Source: Planctomycetaceae bacterium
GTDB taxonomy: Bacteria > Planctomycetota > Planctomycetia > Planctomycetales > Planctomycetaceae
Assembly: GCA_002724315.1 (NCBI GenBank)
Contig: PBOJ01000064.1
Span: forward strand, 1-64,000
DNA length: 64,000 bases
Direction of reading: 5' to 3'
Part shown: piece after piece, positions 56,369-64,000 of the stretch
How positions within the stretch are numbered: the stretch's first letter is position 1
Layout: each line of letters opens with the position of its first letter
Program-made: the position numbers and the translations under genes
The notes under the pieces: model-generated
Databases searched by the model: none
What the model saw: the letters and a program-made list of their open reading frames with translations, nothing else
Told to the model about the DNA's origin: nothing

Positions 56369-58123
56369 GTGCAGTTCGTCTCTCGGATCTGGAAAACGCT
56401 CGCCGGCGACCGTCGCCTGATGTTCTGTTCGGTCGCTTGCGGCCTGGGGTTCACCGCCCTGGGAATCATCCCTCCGCTGTTGATACGGGAGATGCTGTTT
56501 TGGCTGCGCGACCCGGCGGCCGCAGGGAGTTTCTGGCTTCTTGGAGGGGCCGTCGGCGTTGTGTATCTGTTACGCGGCATCACCCGCTATCTCTATGGCT
56601 TGAGTTCGCACATCGCGGCCTATCGCGCGTTGCACCGCCTGTCGTTGTCGGTTTACCGGCACCTGCAGAAGATGTCTCCTGCCTATCTGAATCGCCGACA
56701 CTCGGGGAATCTGGTCGCGCGGACAATGGGCGATGTGGCGGCGATCGAGGACTACATTGCTCACGGAATCCCGGAATCGCTGTTGGCCATTGTGATCCCG
56801 GTGACCATGAGCGTGGTGCTGTTGGTGATCAACTGGCAATTGGCTTTGGTCGCTCTGGCTCCGTTGCCGGTGATCGCGACGTTGGTGTATGTGATCGCCC
56901 GGCGAACCCGGAACATGTGGCGCGGCGTCCGCAGCCGGTTTGCCGAGGTCAGTGGTCGGATCCAAGACCACCTGGGGGGGCTGGCGGTGATCCAGTCATT
57001 CCGCGCGGAGGCGGCGATGGCCAGGCGAGTAGAGGCCGAGAGCCTGGAATACCGGGATCGGATCATCCATGCGAACTGTTGGTCGCTTGTCCCGTCGGGA
57101 GTGATCGAGACAACTAGCGGTGCGGGGCTGGTCTTGATCATCTGGTCCGGCGGCTGGATTACGACCGACTCAACGGCGGCGGCCGGCCTGCACGTCGATT
57201 TTGCGGATCTGGTGGTGTTCCTGATGTATCTCGGGCAGATCGTGCTCCCATTCCTGCGACTGGCCAACCTGACGGACAATCTGCAAAAGGCATCGGCGAG
57301 CGCCGAACGAGTGTTCGAATTGCTTGATACACCGGCCGAGATTGTCGACCGTCCGGGCGCGGCGGTTCCGGAATGCCGGAAGTGGACGATTTCCTTTGAA
57401 AACGTGAAGTTCCGGTACACGGACGATCTACCGGTCTTGGAGGACTTGTCGTTTCGGGTTGAAGAGGGGGAGACGGTTGCACTCGTGGGGGCCACTGGTG
57501 CTGGGAAATCGACAGCCTGTCATTTGCTGACGCGGTTTTACGAACCCGCTGCGGGAGTTGTGCGACTGGGAGGGTTTGACGTCAGCGAACTGCCGCTGTC
57601 ATGGCTCCGTGATCAAGTGGCGCTGGTCTCCCAGGACGTGTTCCTGCTGGCGGGGACGATTCGGGAGAATCTCCTGCTGGGACGAGAAGGGGTCAGCGAC
57701 GCGCAATTGGAGGAGGCGGTGCGGACCTCGGGCGCTGATGAATTCCTGGAATCCCTTCCCGATGGGCTGGAAACGGTGGTTGGCGAACGTGGGATCCGGC
57801 TTTCCGGTGGGCAGAAACAGCGAATCGCGCTGGCCCGTGCACTCGTGAAGGACGCGCCGATCTTGGTCCTGGATGAGGCCACGAGTGCAGTGGACGGAGC
57901 GACCGAATCTCGGATCAAGGAGGCAGTGCGGCGGGCGACAGCTGGCCGGACCGTTCTGGTTGTTGCTCATCGTTTGTCGACGATTACTGCTGCCGACCGC
58001 ATTGTGGTGATCGACCAAGGACAAGTTGTCGAGTCGGGGTCATACGAGGAATTGGTGGCAGCTGATGGCCCATTTGCTCGTTTGTGTCGAATTCCTGAGG
58101 ACGTCGTGTGGTATGGGGAGTGA
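56369..58123 (+). CDS. ABC half-transporter (MsbA-like exporter)
   Basis: A 584-residue protein. GTG 56369 is chosen with GGAAGGAG (56351-56358) ten bases ahead; the longer frame to 56210 has no homology. Six hydrophobic helices fill the first 320 residues with coupling regions such as MGDVAAIEDYI. The nucleotide-binding domain has Walker A GATGAGKST, Q-loop LVSQDVFLLAGTIREN, signature LSGGQKQRIALARAL, Walker B ILVLDEATSAVD and an H-loop AHRLST, so it is complete. Homodimeric exporters of this type move lipids, peptides or drugs. It overlaps nothing but is followed after one base by the M81 peptidase gene. Confidence 0.93.
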   Translation: MQFVSRIWKTLAGDRRLMFCSVACGLGFTALGIIPPLLIREMLFWLRDPAAAGSFWLLGGAVGVVYLLRGITRYLYGLSSHIAAYRALHRLSLSVYRHLQKMSPAYLNRRHSGNLVARTMGDVAAIEDYIAHGIPESLLAIVIPVTMSVVLLVINWQLALVALAPLPVIATLVYVIARRTRNMWRGVRSRFAEVSGRIQDHLGGLAVIQSFRAEAAMARRVEAESLEYRDRIIHANCWSLVPSGVIETTSGAGLVLIIWSGGWITTDSTAAAGLHVDFADLVVFLMYLGQIVLPFLRLANLTDNLQKASASAERVFELLDTPAEIVDRPGAAVPECRKWTISFENVKFRYTDDLPVLEDLSFRVEEGETVALVGATGAGKSTACHLLTRFYEPAAGVVRLGGFDVSELPLSWLRDQVALVSQDVFLLAGTIRENLLLGREGVSDAQLEEAVRTSGADEFLESLPDGLETVVGERGIRLSGGQKQRIALARALVKDAPILVLDEATSAVDGATESRIKEAVRRATAGRTVLVVAHRLSTITAADRIVVIDQGQVVESGSYEELVAADGPFARLCRIPEDVVWYGE

Positions 58124-58124
58124 A

Positions 58125-59639
58125 ATGAGAATTGTCAGTGGAGGAATCCAGCACGAAACAAACACATTCGCCACCGTTCCAACAACGTTGAGTGATTTTC
58201 AACGCGACAGCGATTGTGGTGATGACCTTCAGGGCGGAGATCTGCTCCGCGAGATGTACCTGGGGACCGGCACAGTTCACGGTGGCTATCTGGACGAGGC
58301 GGCCGCCAGAGGGATTGACATCGAACCGGTTATCAATGTGCGAGCCCAGCCAGCCGGTCGCGTGGAACAATCCGCGTTCGAGCACATGGTCGGTCTGTTG
58401 CTTGAACGTATCAGTGCCGCGAGACCATGCGATGGCGTGGTGTTGGACCTGCACGGAGCGATGGTCACCGACGATGACGAGGATGCGGAAGGGGTGATCA
58501 TCGGTCGTGTGCGAGATCTCGTGGGTCCGGAGATGCCACTGGTCGTGACACTCGATCTGCACGCCAACATCACCCGGGAAATGGCGGAGAAGGCTGATTG
58601 CCTGATTGGCTACGACACTTACCCGCACGTGGATATGAATGAGCGAGGTCGGGAGGCCATCGGCATTCTCGAACAGATCATTTCCGGTCAGGTGAGTCCG
58701 TGCCAGGTGTTTCGTCAATTGCCACTGATGACGATGCCGCCGATGCAGTGCACTCTGAGACAACCGATGCAGGGCCTGATCGAACAGCTGCATGTTCTGG
58801 AGGAGGATCCGGCAGTGGTGACCGCAACGATCGCGATGGGATTTCCGTTTGCGGATATCACGGACGCCGGTGTGACTGTGCTGGTGACGACAAACGGCGA
58901 TGCCGACTTGGCCGAATCACGGGCCGACGAGTTGGCCGAACAGGTGTGGGGGTTGCGCGACGATCTGCAGCCGAATTTGACGACCATCGAGGAGGCGATG
59001 CGTTTCTCCGAAGAGCAGTCCGAAGGGCTGGTGATTTTTGCCGACGGTTCGGACAACCCGGGTGGAGGGGCTCCCTGCGACGGGACCGTCGCGTTGGCGG
59101 CGATGATTTCGGCAGAGTTTCAGTCCGGGGTGGTTGGTGTGCTGTACGACCCGGAAACGGCGGCTCGGGCTCACGAGGTGGGATTGGGAGGGGAGGCGGA
59201 GTTCGAGATTGGTGGAAAGACCGATTCGTTCCACGGCAGTCCCGTGGTGGTCAGTGCACGCGTGACCGGATTGGGCGACGGGCAATTTACCTTCGGCGGG
59301 CCGATGAGACGTGGGTGTCCCGGAGACCTCGGCGCGATGGCGGTGCTTTCGATCGGCGGGGTCGAAGTGGTGATTGGGAGCCGGCGGATGCAGCTCCTGG
59401 ACACGGAAATGCTGAGAATTGTCGGAGTTGAGCCATCCGAAAAACGGTTGCTTGTGGTCAAGAGTGCCGTCCATTTTCGAGCAGACGTCGGTCCGTGGGC
59501 GTCGACGATTTTCGATGCTGATACTCCGGGGATTCATCGCCCTGATTTTTCGTGTTTCGATTACCAGCACGTGCGGCGGCCGATCTATCCGCTGGATCCA
59601 GAAGTGGGGCAGGGAAGTCGTACCGGGCGGGCAGACTGA
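58125..59639 (+). CDS. M81 family metallopeptidase (MlrC-like)
   Basis: A 504-residue protein starting at ATG 58125, where homology begins (MRIVSGGIQHETNTFA). It has the MlrC pattern: GVVLDLHGAMVTDD, VTLDLHANITREM, GYDTYPHVDMNERG and FADGSDNPGGGAPCDGT, which provide zinc ligands. MlrC of sphingomonads opens linear microcystin fragments and other peptides; environmental homologues have unknown substrates. The GGGGAG ribosome site lies in the end of the ABC gene, and the MFS gene follows with no gap, so the three are co-translated. Confidence 0.9.
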   Translation: MRIVSGGIQHETNTFATVPTTLSDFQRDSDCGDDLQGGDLLREMYLGTGTVHGGYLDEAAARGIDIEPVINVRAQPAGRVEQSAFEHMVGLLLERISAARPCDGVVLDLHGAMVTDDDEDAEGVIIGRVRDLVGPEMPLVVTLDLHANITREMAEKADCLIGYDTYPHVDMNERGREAIGILEQIISGQVSPCQVFRQLPLMTMPPMQCTLRQPMQGLIEQLHVLEEDPAVVTATIAMGFPFADITDAGVTVLVTTNGDADLAESRADELAEQVWGLRDDLQPNLTTIEEAMRFSEEQSEGLVIFADGSDNPGGGAPCDGTVALAAMISAEFQSGVVGVLYDPETAARAHEVGLGGEAEFEIGGKTDSFHGSPVVVSARVTGLGDGQFTFGGPMRRGCPGDLGAMAVLSIGGVEVVIGSRRMQLLDTEMLRIVGVEPSEKRLLVVKSAVHFRADVGPWASTIFDADTPGIHRPDFSCFDYQHVRRPIYPLDPEVGQGSRTGRAD

Positions 59640-60893
59640 ATGCGTCGCTATCTGCCGCTGGTCTGCCTGGCGTTTCTGCATACGATCGTTGATACCAGCG
59701 CGTTGCTGGTGTCCCCGTTGTGGAAGCGGTTGACGCTGGAATGCGGGCTGTTCGGAACCAGCCTGCTGGCTGTGATGCTCGCCCACTCTCTCCCGACCTC
59801 GTTGGCACAGGGAGTCTTCGGATTTCTTCGCGAACGGCGTCGTATGGGATGGTTGTTGTTGGTGGGGCCCGTGGTGGCGGCGATATGTCTCACGGCTGTC
59901 GGGGTGGCGGCAGCTCCGGGTCGGGTGGTTCTGGTGTGTGGGTTGTTCATTGTCGGGGGTGTCTCGGTCGGAGCATTTCATCCCGAGGCGGCTGTGCGCG
60001 CCGGAACGCTGCTTCCCGGCAATCGCACGCGTGGCCTGGCCATCTTCATGCTGGGGGGATCGCTCGGGTTGTCGCTGGGGCCGTTGTTGAGCGGCATTGT
60101 TGTGGATAGATGGGGGCTTGACGGATTGATTTACCTTTTGCCGGCCATGCTGGTCGTGATCCCCGTCTTGTGTTGGGGGGCAAGAACCAGGGAGGGGGCT
60201 GAGACGGAAACTTCTCCGACGCGACGAGTGAGTGTTAAAGAGATGTTTGATGGCCGTATCGGGTTTGCCATCTCGCTGCTGGTTGTCTGTTCGTTTCGAC
60301 TGGTTCCCAATATGGGAATGAGTAAGGTGATTGCCTTCACGTTGGCGGGGCCGGGGCGAGGTTTTGACGAACAGGAGATCGGTGGCGTGCAGTCACTGTT
60401 CCTGATTTCTGCCAGCGTTGGGATGTCGTTGCTGGCGTTGTTGTTTCCACGAGGCTGGGAGCGGCGATTCATGGTGGCGTGTCCTCTGCTGGGAGTTCCG
60501 TTGTTGGCGGTTTGGGGCTGGGAGGGTTGTCCCACCTGGTTGTTGATTGCTGTTTTGATTCCCACGGGTTTGGTTCTGTGGGGCACCACGCCGACGATGG
60601 TCTCCTACGCACAGCAAGCCTTTCCCCGGGGTGCGGGGTTGGCGTCAGCCATCACGATGGGATTGGCGTGGGGTGTTGGCGGACTTCTCGAGGCTCCGTT
60701 CACCACTTACTACCACGATCTTGGTCGACCACAATTGGCTGTTTGGGTCTTCCTGCCATTTGTGGGAGCTGCCGGTTTGGCGGCCATGTTTCTCCCGGAG
60801 CCGGACAGCCGAACTGGGCATCCGGTGGATGGAGCTGAGCCAACTCCGGAGTTGAACGCGGACAGTGATGAAAAACCCAAAACAGGTTCTTGA
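59640..60893 (+). CDS. MFS transporter, Fsr-like
   Basis: A 417-residue protein with twelve hydrophobic segments in two halves and a hydrophilic loop in the middle (TREGAETETSPTRR). GGVSVGAFHPEAAVRAG in the first half is close to the motif of fosmidomycin-resistance (Fsr) type exporters. The ATG follows the M81 stop directly. The transported compound may be related to the peptidase substrate, in line with microcystin operons where a transporter accompanies MlrC, but this is inferred from context. Confidence 0.88.
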   Translation: MRRYLPLVCLAFLHTIVDTSALLVSPLWKRLTLECGLFGTSLLAVMLAHSLPTSLAQGVFGFLRERRRMGWLLLVGPVVAAICLTAVGVAAAPGRVVLVCGLFIVGGVSVGAFHPEAAVRAGTLLPGNRTRGLAIFMLGGSLGLSLGPLLSGIVVDRWGLDGLIYLLPAMLVVIPVLCWGARTREGAETETSPTRRVSVKEMFDGRIGFAISLLVVCSFRLVPNMGMSKVIAFTLAGPGRGFDEQEIGGVQSLFLISASVGMSLLALLFPRGWERRFMVACPLLGVPLLAVWGWEGCPTWLLIAVLIPTGLVLWGTTPTMVSYAQQAFPRGAGLASAITMGLAWGVGGLLEAPFTTYYHDLGRPQLAVWVFLPFVGAAGLAAMFLPEPDSRTGHPVDGAEPTPELNADSDEKPKTGS

Positions 60894-60917
60894 CAATCGA
60901 AACGGGGAAGGTAGCAT
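60890..60917 (+). promoter_or_regulatory. Candidate sigma-70-type promoter for the C26-like gene
   Basis: TTGACA (60890-60895) matches the -35 consensus fully and lies 16 bases before TAGCAT (60912-60917), a four-of-six -10. It overlaps the MFS stop and points to the gene beginning at 61270. Confidence 0.4.
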
Positions 60918-61269
60918 CAGCCTCGTTGTCAGTCACAAGGATGTGATTGGCCGGACGTTCCCAAAGGATGTCCGACGTATTCCGGGACGCGAATGACGCG
61001 ACTTTGGAACAGGAGCAAAGGAATGCCAGCTGAGTGCCAACGGCCGCTGCCGTTGTTGTGTCGATCGTCGCTCCCCCTTGTGGAGGACGTGGCTGGCAGG
61101 GACCGCTTGTCCAGTAGCAGTGGACTGTGCGCGGTGCCGTTTGAGAGAAGACGAGTTACCTGGCTCAGGACGGGTCGGGATTCTGTGGAGGCTGCCGGGC
61201 GTTGTTCGTCGGGGGGTGACGATTGGAAGTGCGCATGGACGTGCACAAAAACAGGAAGGAACCTGGACG
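60894..61269. other. Leader region of the C26-like gene
   Basis: About 375 bases between the MFS stop and ATG 61270. A frame open from 61078 joins the C26 gene but its 64 extra residues look non-conserved. Apart from the candidate promoter at its left edge I see no RNA gene or riboswitch fold. Confidence 0.45.
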
Positions 61270-62028
61270 ATGAGTGGAAAACCATGGGTGGGAATCAACG
61301 GAGACTTTCGGGCGGCAAAACAGGGCTCCGGTGCGTTGAGCTGGTTCAATACCGGGTACTACGACAGCGTCGCGGCTTGTGGCGGACTTCCGGTCTTGAT
61401 TCCACCATTGGCTGAAGATGACGACCTGAAGCAGTTGCTCAAAAAACTCGACGGACTGGTGTTGGCCGGGTGCTCTCTTGACATGGATCCCGTACGGTTG
61501 GGGATCCAGCCTCATCCGACGTCGAAACCGATGCCCCTGCGACGCGAGGATTTCGATCGCAGGCTGTGCCAGGCGGCGGTCGACATGAGAATTCCGATCT
61601 TGGCCATCGGAGCCGGGATGCAGATCCTCAACGTCGTGTGCGGCGGAAGCCTGTTCGCTCACGTGCCTGAGGACGTTCCCAAGTCCATTCTGCATCGGGA
61701 TTCGGTGGAATCGACTTTGCGTCACGTTCTGGAGATTGAGCCGGGCACCCGGGTGGATGCGATTTACGGGCCCGGGGAAATTCGGGTCAACAGTCAGCAT
61801 CATATGGCAATTCAATCGCCGGCTGAGGGCTTTGTGGTCTCCGCTCGGACTCCCGACGGAGTGATCGAAGCGATCGAGGCGGACGATCAGGGATGGTTCT
61901 GCCTGGGGGTGCAGTGGCATCCGGAGAACACGACGGCCAGTGCGCTGGATATGCAGGTGTTCGGAGCATTCTTGGACGCTGCCATCGGCACCCCGGCAGT
62001 GGTCCCCTTCAAACGCAAGGCCGCCTGA
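61270..62028 (+). CDS. Peptidase C26 / PuuD-like glutamine amidotransferase homologue lacking the nucleophile
   Basis: A 252-residue protein from ATG 61270, with AGGAAGGA just upstream. It has the fold of gamma-glutamyl-gamma-aminobutyrate hydrolases: WVGINGDFRAAK, DGLVLAGCSLDMDP, NSQHHMAIQ, and VQWHPEN with the catalytic His-Glu. The nucleophile elbow, normally GICRGxQ, is AIGAGMQ, with Gly114 in place of Cys, so amide hydrolysis by the usual route should be impossible. It could be a binding protein or use another mechanism. It is separated from the MFS gene by its own leader and ends at a strong terminator. Confidence 0.88.
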   Translation: MSGKPWVGINGDFRAAKQGSGALSWFNTGYYDSVAACGGLPVLIPPLAEDDDLKQLLKKLDGLVLAGCSLDMDPVRLGIQPHPTSKPMPLRREDFDRRLCQAAVDMRIPILAIGAGMQILNVVCGGSLFAHVPEDVPKSILHRDSVESTLRHVLEIEPGTRVDAIYGPGEIRVNSQHHMAIQSPAEGFVVSARTPDGVIEAIEADDQGWFCLGVQWHPENTTASALDMQVFGAFLDAAIGTPAVVPFKRKAA

Positions 62029-62050
62029 CACAGCAGGCGAGGCGGCGGTG

Positions 62051-62084
62051 GCGGTCCGGATTCCCGGTGGGGAGTCCGGGCCGC
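62051..62084 (+). terminator. Intrinsic terminator after the C26-like gene
   Basis: A 15-base-pair stem (62051-62065 with 62070-62084, including two G-U pairs) with a GGTG loop is followed by TGTTTA. It lies 23 bases after the stop codon and separates this gene from lysC. Confidence 0.78.
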
Positions 62085-62210
62085 TGTTTATGATGGGCCC
62101 GCACTGAAGGCCAAGACCTGCCCAGTCGGCCTACGACTCACTATGCTCGAATTGTTTGTTCGGCTGACGGATTGGCCAGCGGTGAAGAAGCAGAAACGAT
62201 AGGTTCGGCC

Positions 62211-64000
62211 GTGTCTTTGATCGTGCAAAAATTTGGCGGCACGAGTGTTTCTGACGCTGAGCGAATACGTTCGGCTGCACGACGAGCTGTGGCATTGCAG
62301 CAGGCCGGTCACCAGGTGGTGATGGTCGTGAGTGCGAGGGGCTCGAAAACAGACGAACTTGTCGGCCTGGCATCAGAGATCACCGACTCGCCTTCGGCTC
62401 GCGAAATGGACATGTTGCTGTCCACCGGCGAACAGGAGTCGGTGGCGCTTATGGCCATGGCGGTTGCTGCTGAGGGGGCCGAGGCGATCAGCCTGACCGG
62501 TGGCCAAATCGGGATTCACACGGATTCCTCTCATACGCAGGCGAGGATCATCGACATCTCGACGTTGCGGATGCGCGAGGCGTTGAAGGCGGGGCGTATC
62601 GTGATCGCAGCCGGCTTCCAAGGGATTGACGACGATCGGAACATCACCACGTTGGGTCGCGGGGGCAGCGATACGACGGCGACTGCGTTGGCAGCGGTGT
62701 TGCAGGCCGACGAGTGCCAGATTTACACCGACGTGGAAGGCGTCTTGTCGACAGATCCTCGGCTTGTGGAATCAGCCCGACTGTTGAGGCGGATTTCCTA
62801 CGACGAGATGCTGGAATTGGCGAGCCTCGGGGCGGGCGTGATGCACTCCAGATCGATTGAGTTCGCCAAGAAATACCGCGTGCCAGTCCGCGTGCGACCG
62901 GCCCACGGAGACGGTGAAGGGACGCTGATTGCTGATGTGACCGATCACACGTCCAGCCTGGTGACCGGACTGGCTGTTGTTCGCGAGGAGGCGAGAGTGG
63001 GGCTTGTCGGCCTGCCGGATCGTCCTGGTGTGATGAGTGAGATCTTTCTGCGGCTTGCCGAACGGTCGCTTCCCGTCGACATGATTGTTCAGGACATAGG
63101 CCAAGGAGGATTGGCGGAGGTGTCGTTTACGGTTCCTGAACCGAATCTCGCCGAAGCACTGGCTGCGGCGGAAGCGGCCGTTGCTGATCTCGGGCAGGGG
63201 AGTGTCGAACAGGGTGTCGGTGTCAGCAAGGTGTCATCGATCGGGCGGGGCATGCGATCGCATACTGGTGTCGCAGCCCACATGTTTCGGAGCCTGGCCG
63301 ACGTAGGCGTCAATCTGCACATGATCAGCACCAGCGAGATCAAGATCTCGGTTCTCGTGGATCGTGACCGGTGCGAGGAAGCCGTGGCGGCGGTTCATGC
63401 CGGATTCGGGTTGCATGAAGAACAGACCGAAGGCCCCGATGTGGGGATCGAATTGCCACCCGAAGCTCGGCAGGCCGTGTTGTCGGAGCGAGAAGAACTC
63501 GAACAAGATGTCGTCGATCGTCTTGCGAGCATGGAGGATATTGTCGTCAGCGACGTCCAACTGGATGACGAGCAGGCGAGGATTACCGTGAGAGACATTC
63601 CCGATGTGCCGGGAATTGTCGGAGCGGTGTTCTCGGCTGTGGCCGAGGGAGGCATCCTGGTCGACATGATTGTCCAGAATGAATCTCGGGGCCAGGGAGA
63701 GTCCGAGAGGCGAGCGAGCCTGACATTCACGGTGCCTCGCCGTGATCTCGACTCGGCATTGTTGCTAGTGCGGGAAGTGGTCGAGCAGTGGCCTGAAGCA
63801 ACGATTGGGTTCGAGAGGGATATCGCCATGCTGACTGTGGTGGGGATCGGGCTGCGCAGCCATACCGGGGTTGGGGTGCGGATGTTTGGTGCGCTCGCGG
63901 CGGCCGGAATCAACATCCAGGTGATCAACACCAGCGAGATCCGGGTCAGCGTCGTGGTTGGATTGGCCGACGGTCCCGCGGGACACACGTGCCTGGCGAA
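62211..64000 (+). CDS. lysC: Aspartate kinase with four ACT domains, C-terminus off the window
   Basis: 596 residues are visible and the gene continues past the window. The GTG start is followed by SLIVQKFGGTSV (the kinase KFGGTSV motif). The kinase domain (about 1-245) also has LLSTGEQESVALMAMA, GRGGSDTTATALA and YTDVEGVLSTDPR. Then come two pairs of ACT domains (about 257-410 and 440-596), recognisable by LPDRPGVMSEIF, RSHTGVAAHMFRSLADVGVNLHMISTSEI, IPDVPGIVGAVFSAVAEGG and RSHTGVGVRMFGALAAAGINIQVINTSEI. The enzyme makes aspartyl phosphate for lysine, threonine and methionine. Doubled ACT pairs are known from cyanobacterial aspartate kinase and imply feedback control by lysine and threonine. 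Confidence 0.95.
   Translation, partial: MSLIVQKFGGTSVSDAERIRSAARRAVALQQAGHQVVMVVSARGSKTDELVGLASEITDSPSAREMDMLLSTGEQESVALMAMAVAAEGAEAISLTGGQIGIHTDSSHTQARIIDISTLRMREALKAGRIVIAAGFQGIDDDRNITTLGRGGSDTTATALAAVLQADECQIYTDVEGVLSTDPRLVESARLLRRISYDEMLELASLGAGVMHSRSIEFAKKYRVPVRVRPAHGDGEGTLIADVTDHTSSLVTGLAVVREEARVGLVGLPDRPGVMSEIFLRLAERSLPVDMIVQDIGQGGLAEVSFTVPEPNLAEALAAAEAAVADLGQGSVEQGVGVSKVSSIGRGMRSHTGVAAHMFRSLADVGVNLHMISTSEIKISVLVDRDRCEEAVAAVHAGFGLHEEQTEGPDVGIELPPEARQAVLSEREELEQDVVDRLASMEDIVVSDVQLDDEQARITVRDIPDVPGIVGAVFSAVAEGGILVDMIVQNESRGQGESERRASLTFTVPRRDLDSALLLVREVVEQWPEATIGFERDIAMLTVVGIGLRSHTGVGVRMFGALAAAGINIQVINTSEIRVSVVVGLADGPAGHTCLA

Overview
The window looks like about 64 kb of a planctomycete (Planctomycetota) chromosome. 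GC is high, and the gene content is characteristic: Tat-exported DUF1501 and M19 proteins, a PD40 propeller protein, a Ser/Thr kinase with a C-terminal WD40 array, sulfatase, ThuA and DUF1080/sugar-dehydrogenase proteins, DUF1844, and a cell-wall cluster without an ftsZ neighbourhood. Assignment rests on gene content only. I found no rRNA, tRNA, CRISPR array, transposase or phage gene. Gene density is about one per 1.3 kb on both strands.

Layout. 1-10.7 kb: exported or surface-associated planctomycete genes (M19-like protein, DUF1501, PD40 propeller, WD40 kinase, transglutaminase-esterase, glycosidase-like propeller). 10.7-15.2 kb: a possible oxidoreductase module, with a MoaD/ThiS sulfur carrier, an acetolactate-synthase-like ThDP enzyme fused to a cyclic-nucleotide-binding domain, and a convergent aldehyde:ferredoxin oxidoreductase. 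15.3-20 kb: DUF1080-sugar dehydrogenase, a porin with a Lys/Cys-rich N-terminal insert, and a c-type cytochrome-like gene split by an in-frame TGA. 20.3-26.5 kb: a corrinoid methyl-transfer operon (unknown protein, UroD-family methyltransferase, homocysteine methyltransferase, corrinoid protein, corrinoid activator, Fe/2OG dioxygenase). 26.5-43.5 kb: ThuA, sulfatase, purD, asd, a coiled-coil protein, tdk, lysA, an exported HEAT/receiver-like protein, a small MBL/DUF1844 operon, hemD, rny and tilS. 43.5-51 kb: a C45 hydrolase, then murE-murF-mraY-murG and an SDR. 51-56.2 kb: uvrB, scpA, an Ldh2-type dehydrogenase, a membrane protein and tsaE. 56.3-64 kb: ABC transporter-M81 peptidase-MFS operon, a C26-like protein without its nucleophile, and lysC running off the end with four ACT domains in view.

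How the genes fit together. The most interesting unit is the corrinoid operon. It holds the parts needed to take a methyl group from a donor, carry it on cobalamin and give it to homocysteine, together with an ATP-dependent corrinoid activator, but has no folate-binding domain. I infer a split, folate-independent methionine-forming or demethylation system of unknown donor. The second is the MoaD / ThDP-cNMP / AOR locus, which could form an aldehyde and oxidise it with a tungsto- or molybdopterin enzyme under nucleotide control. Three genes of the aspartate-to-lysine pathway (lysC, asd, lysA) are scattered over the window. The mur genes and lysA indicate a diaminopimelate-type peptidoglycan. 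Two enzyme homologues (M19 and C26) have lost their defining catalytic residues.
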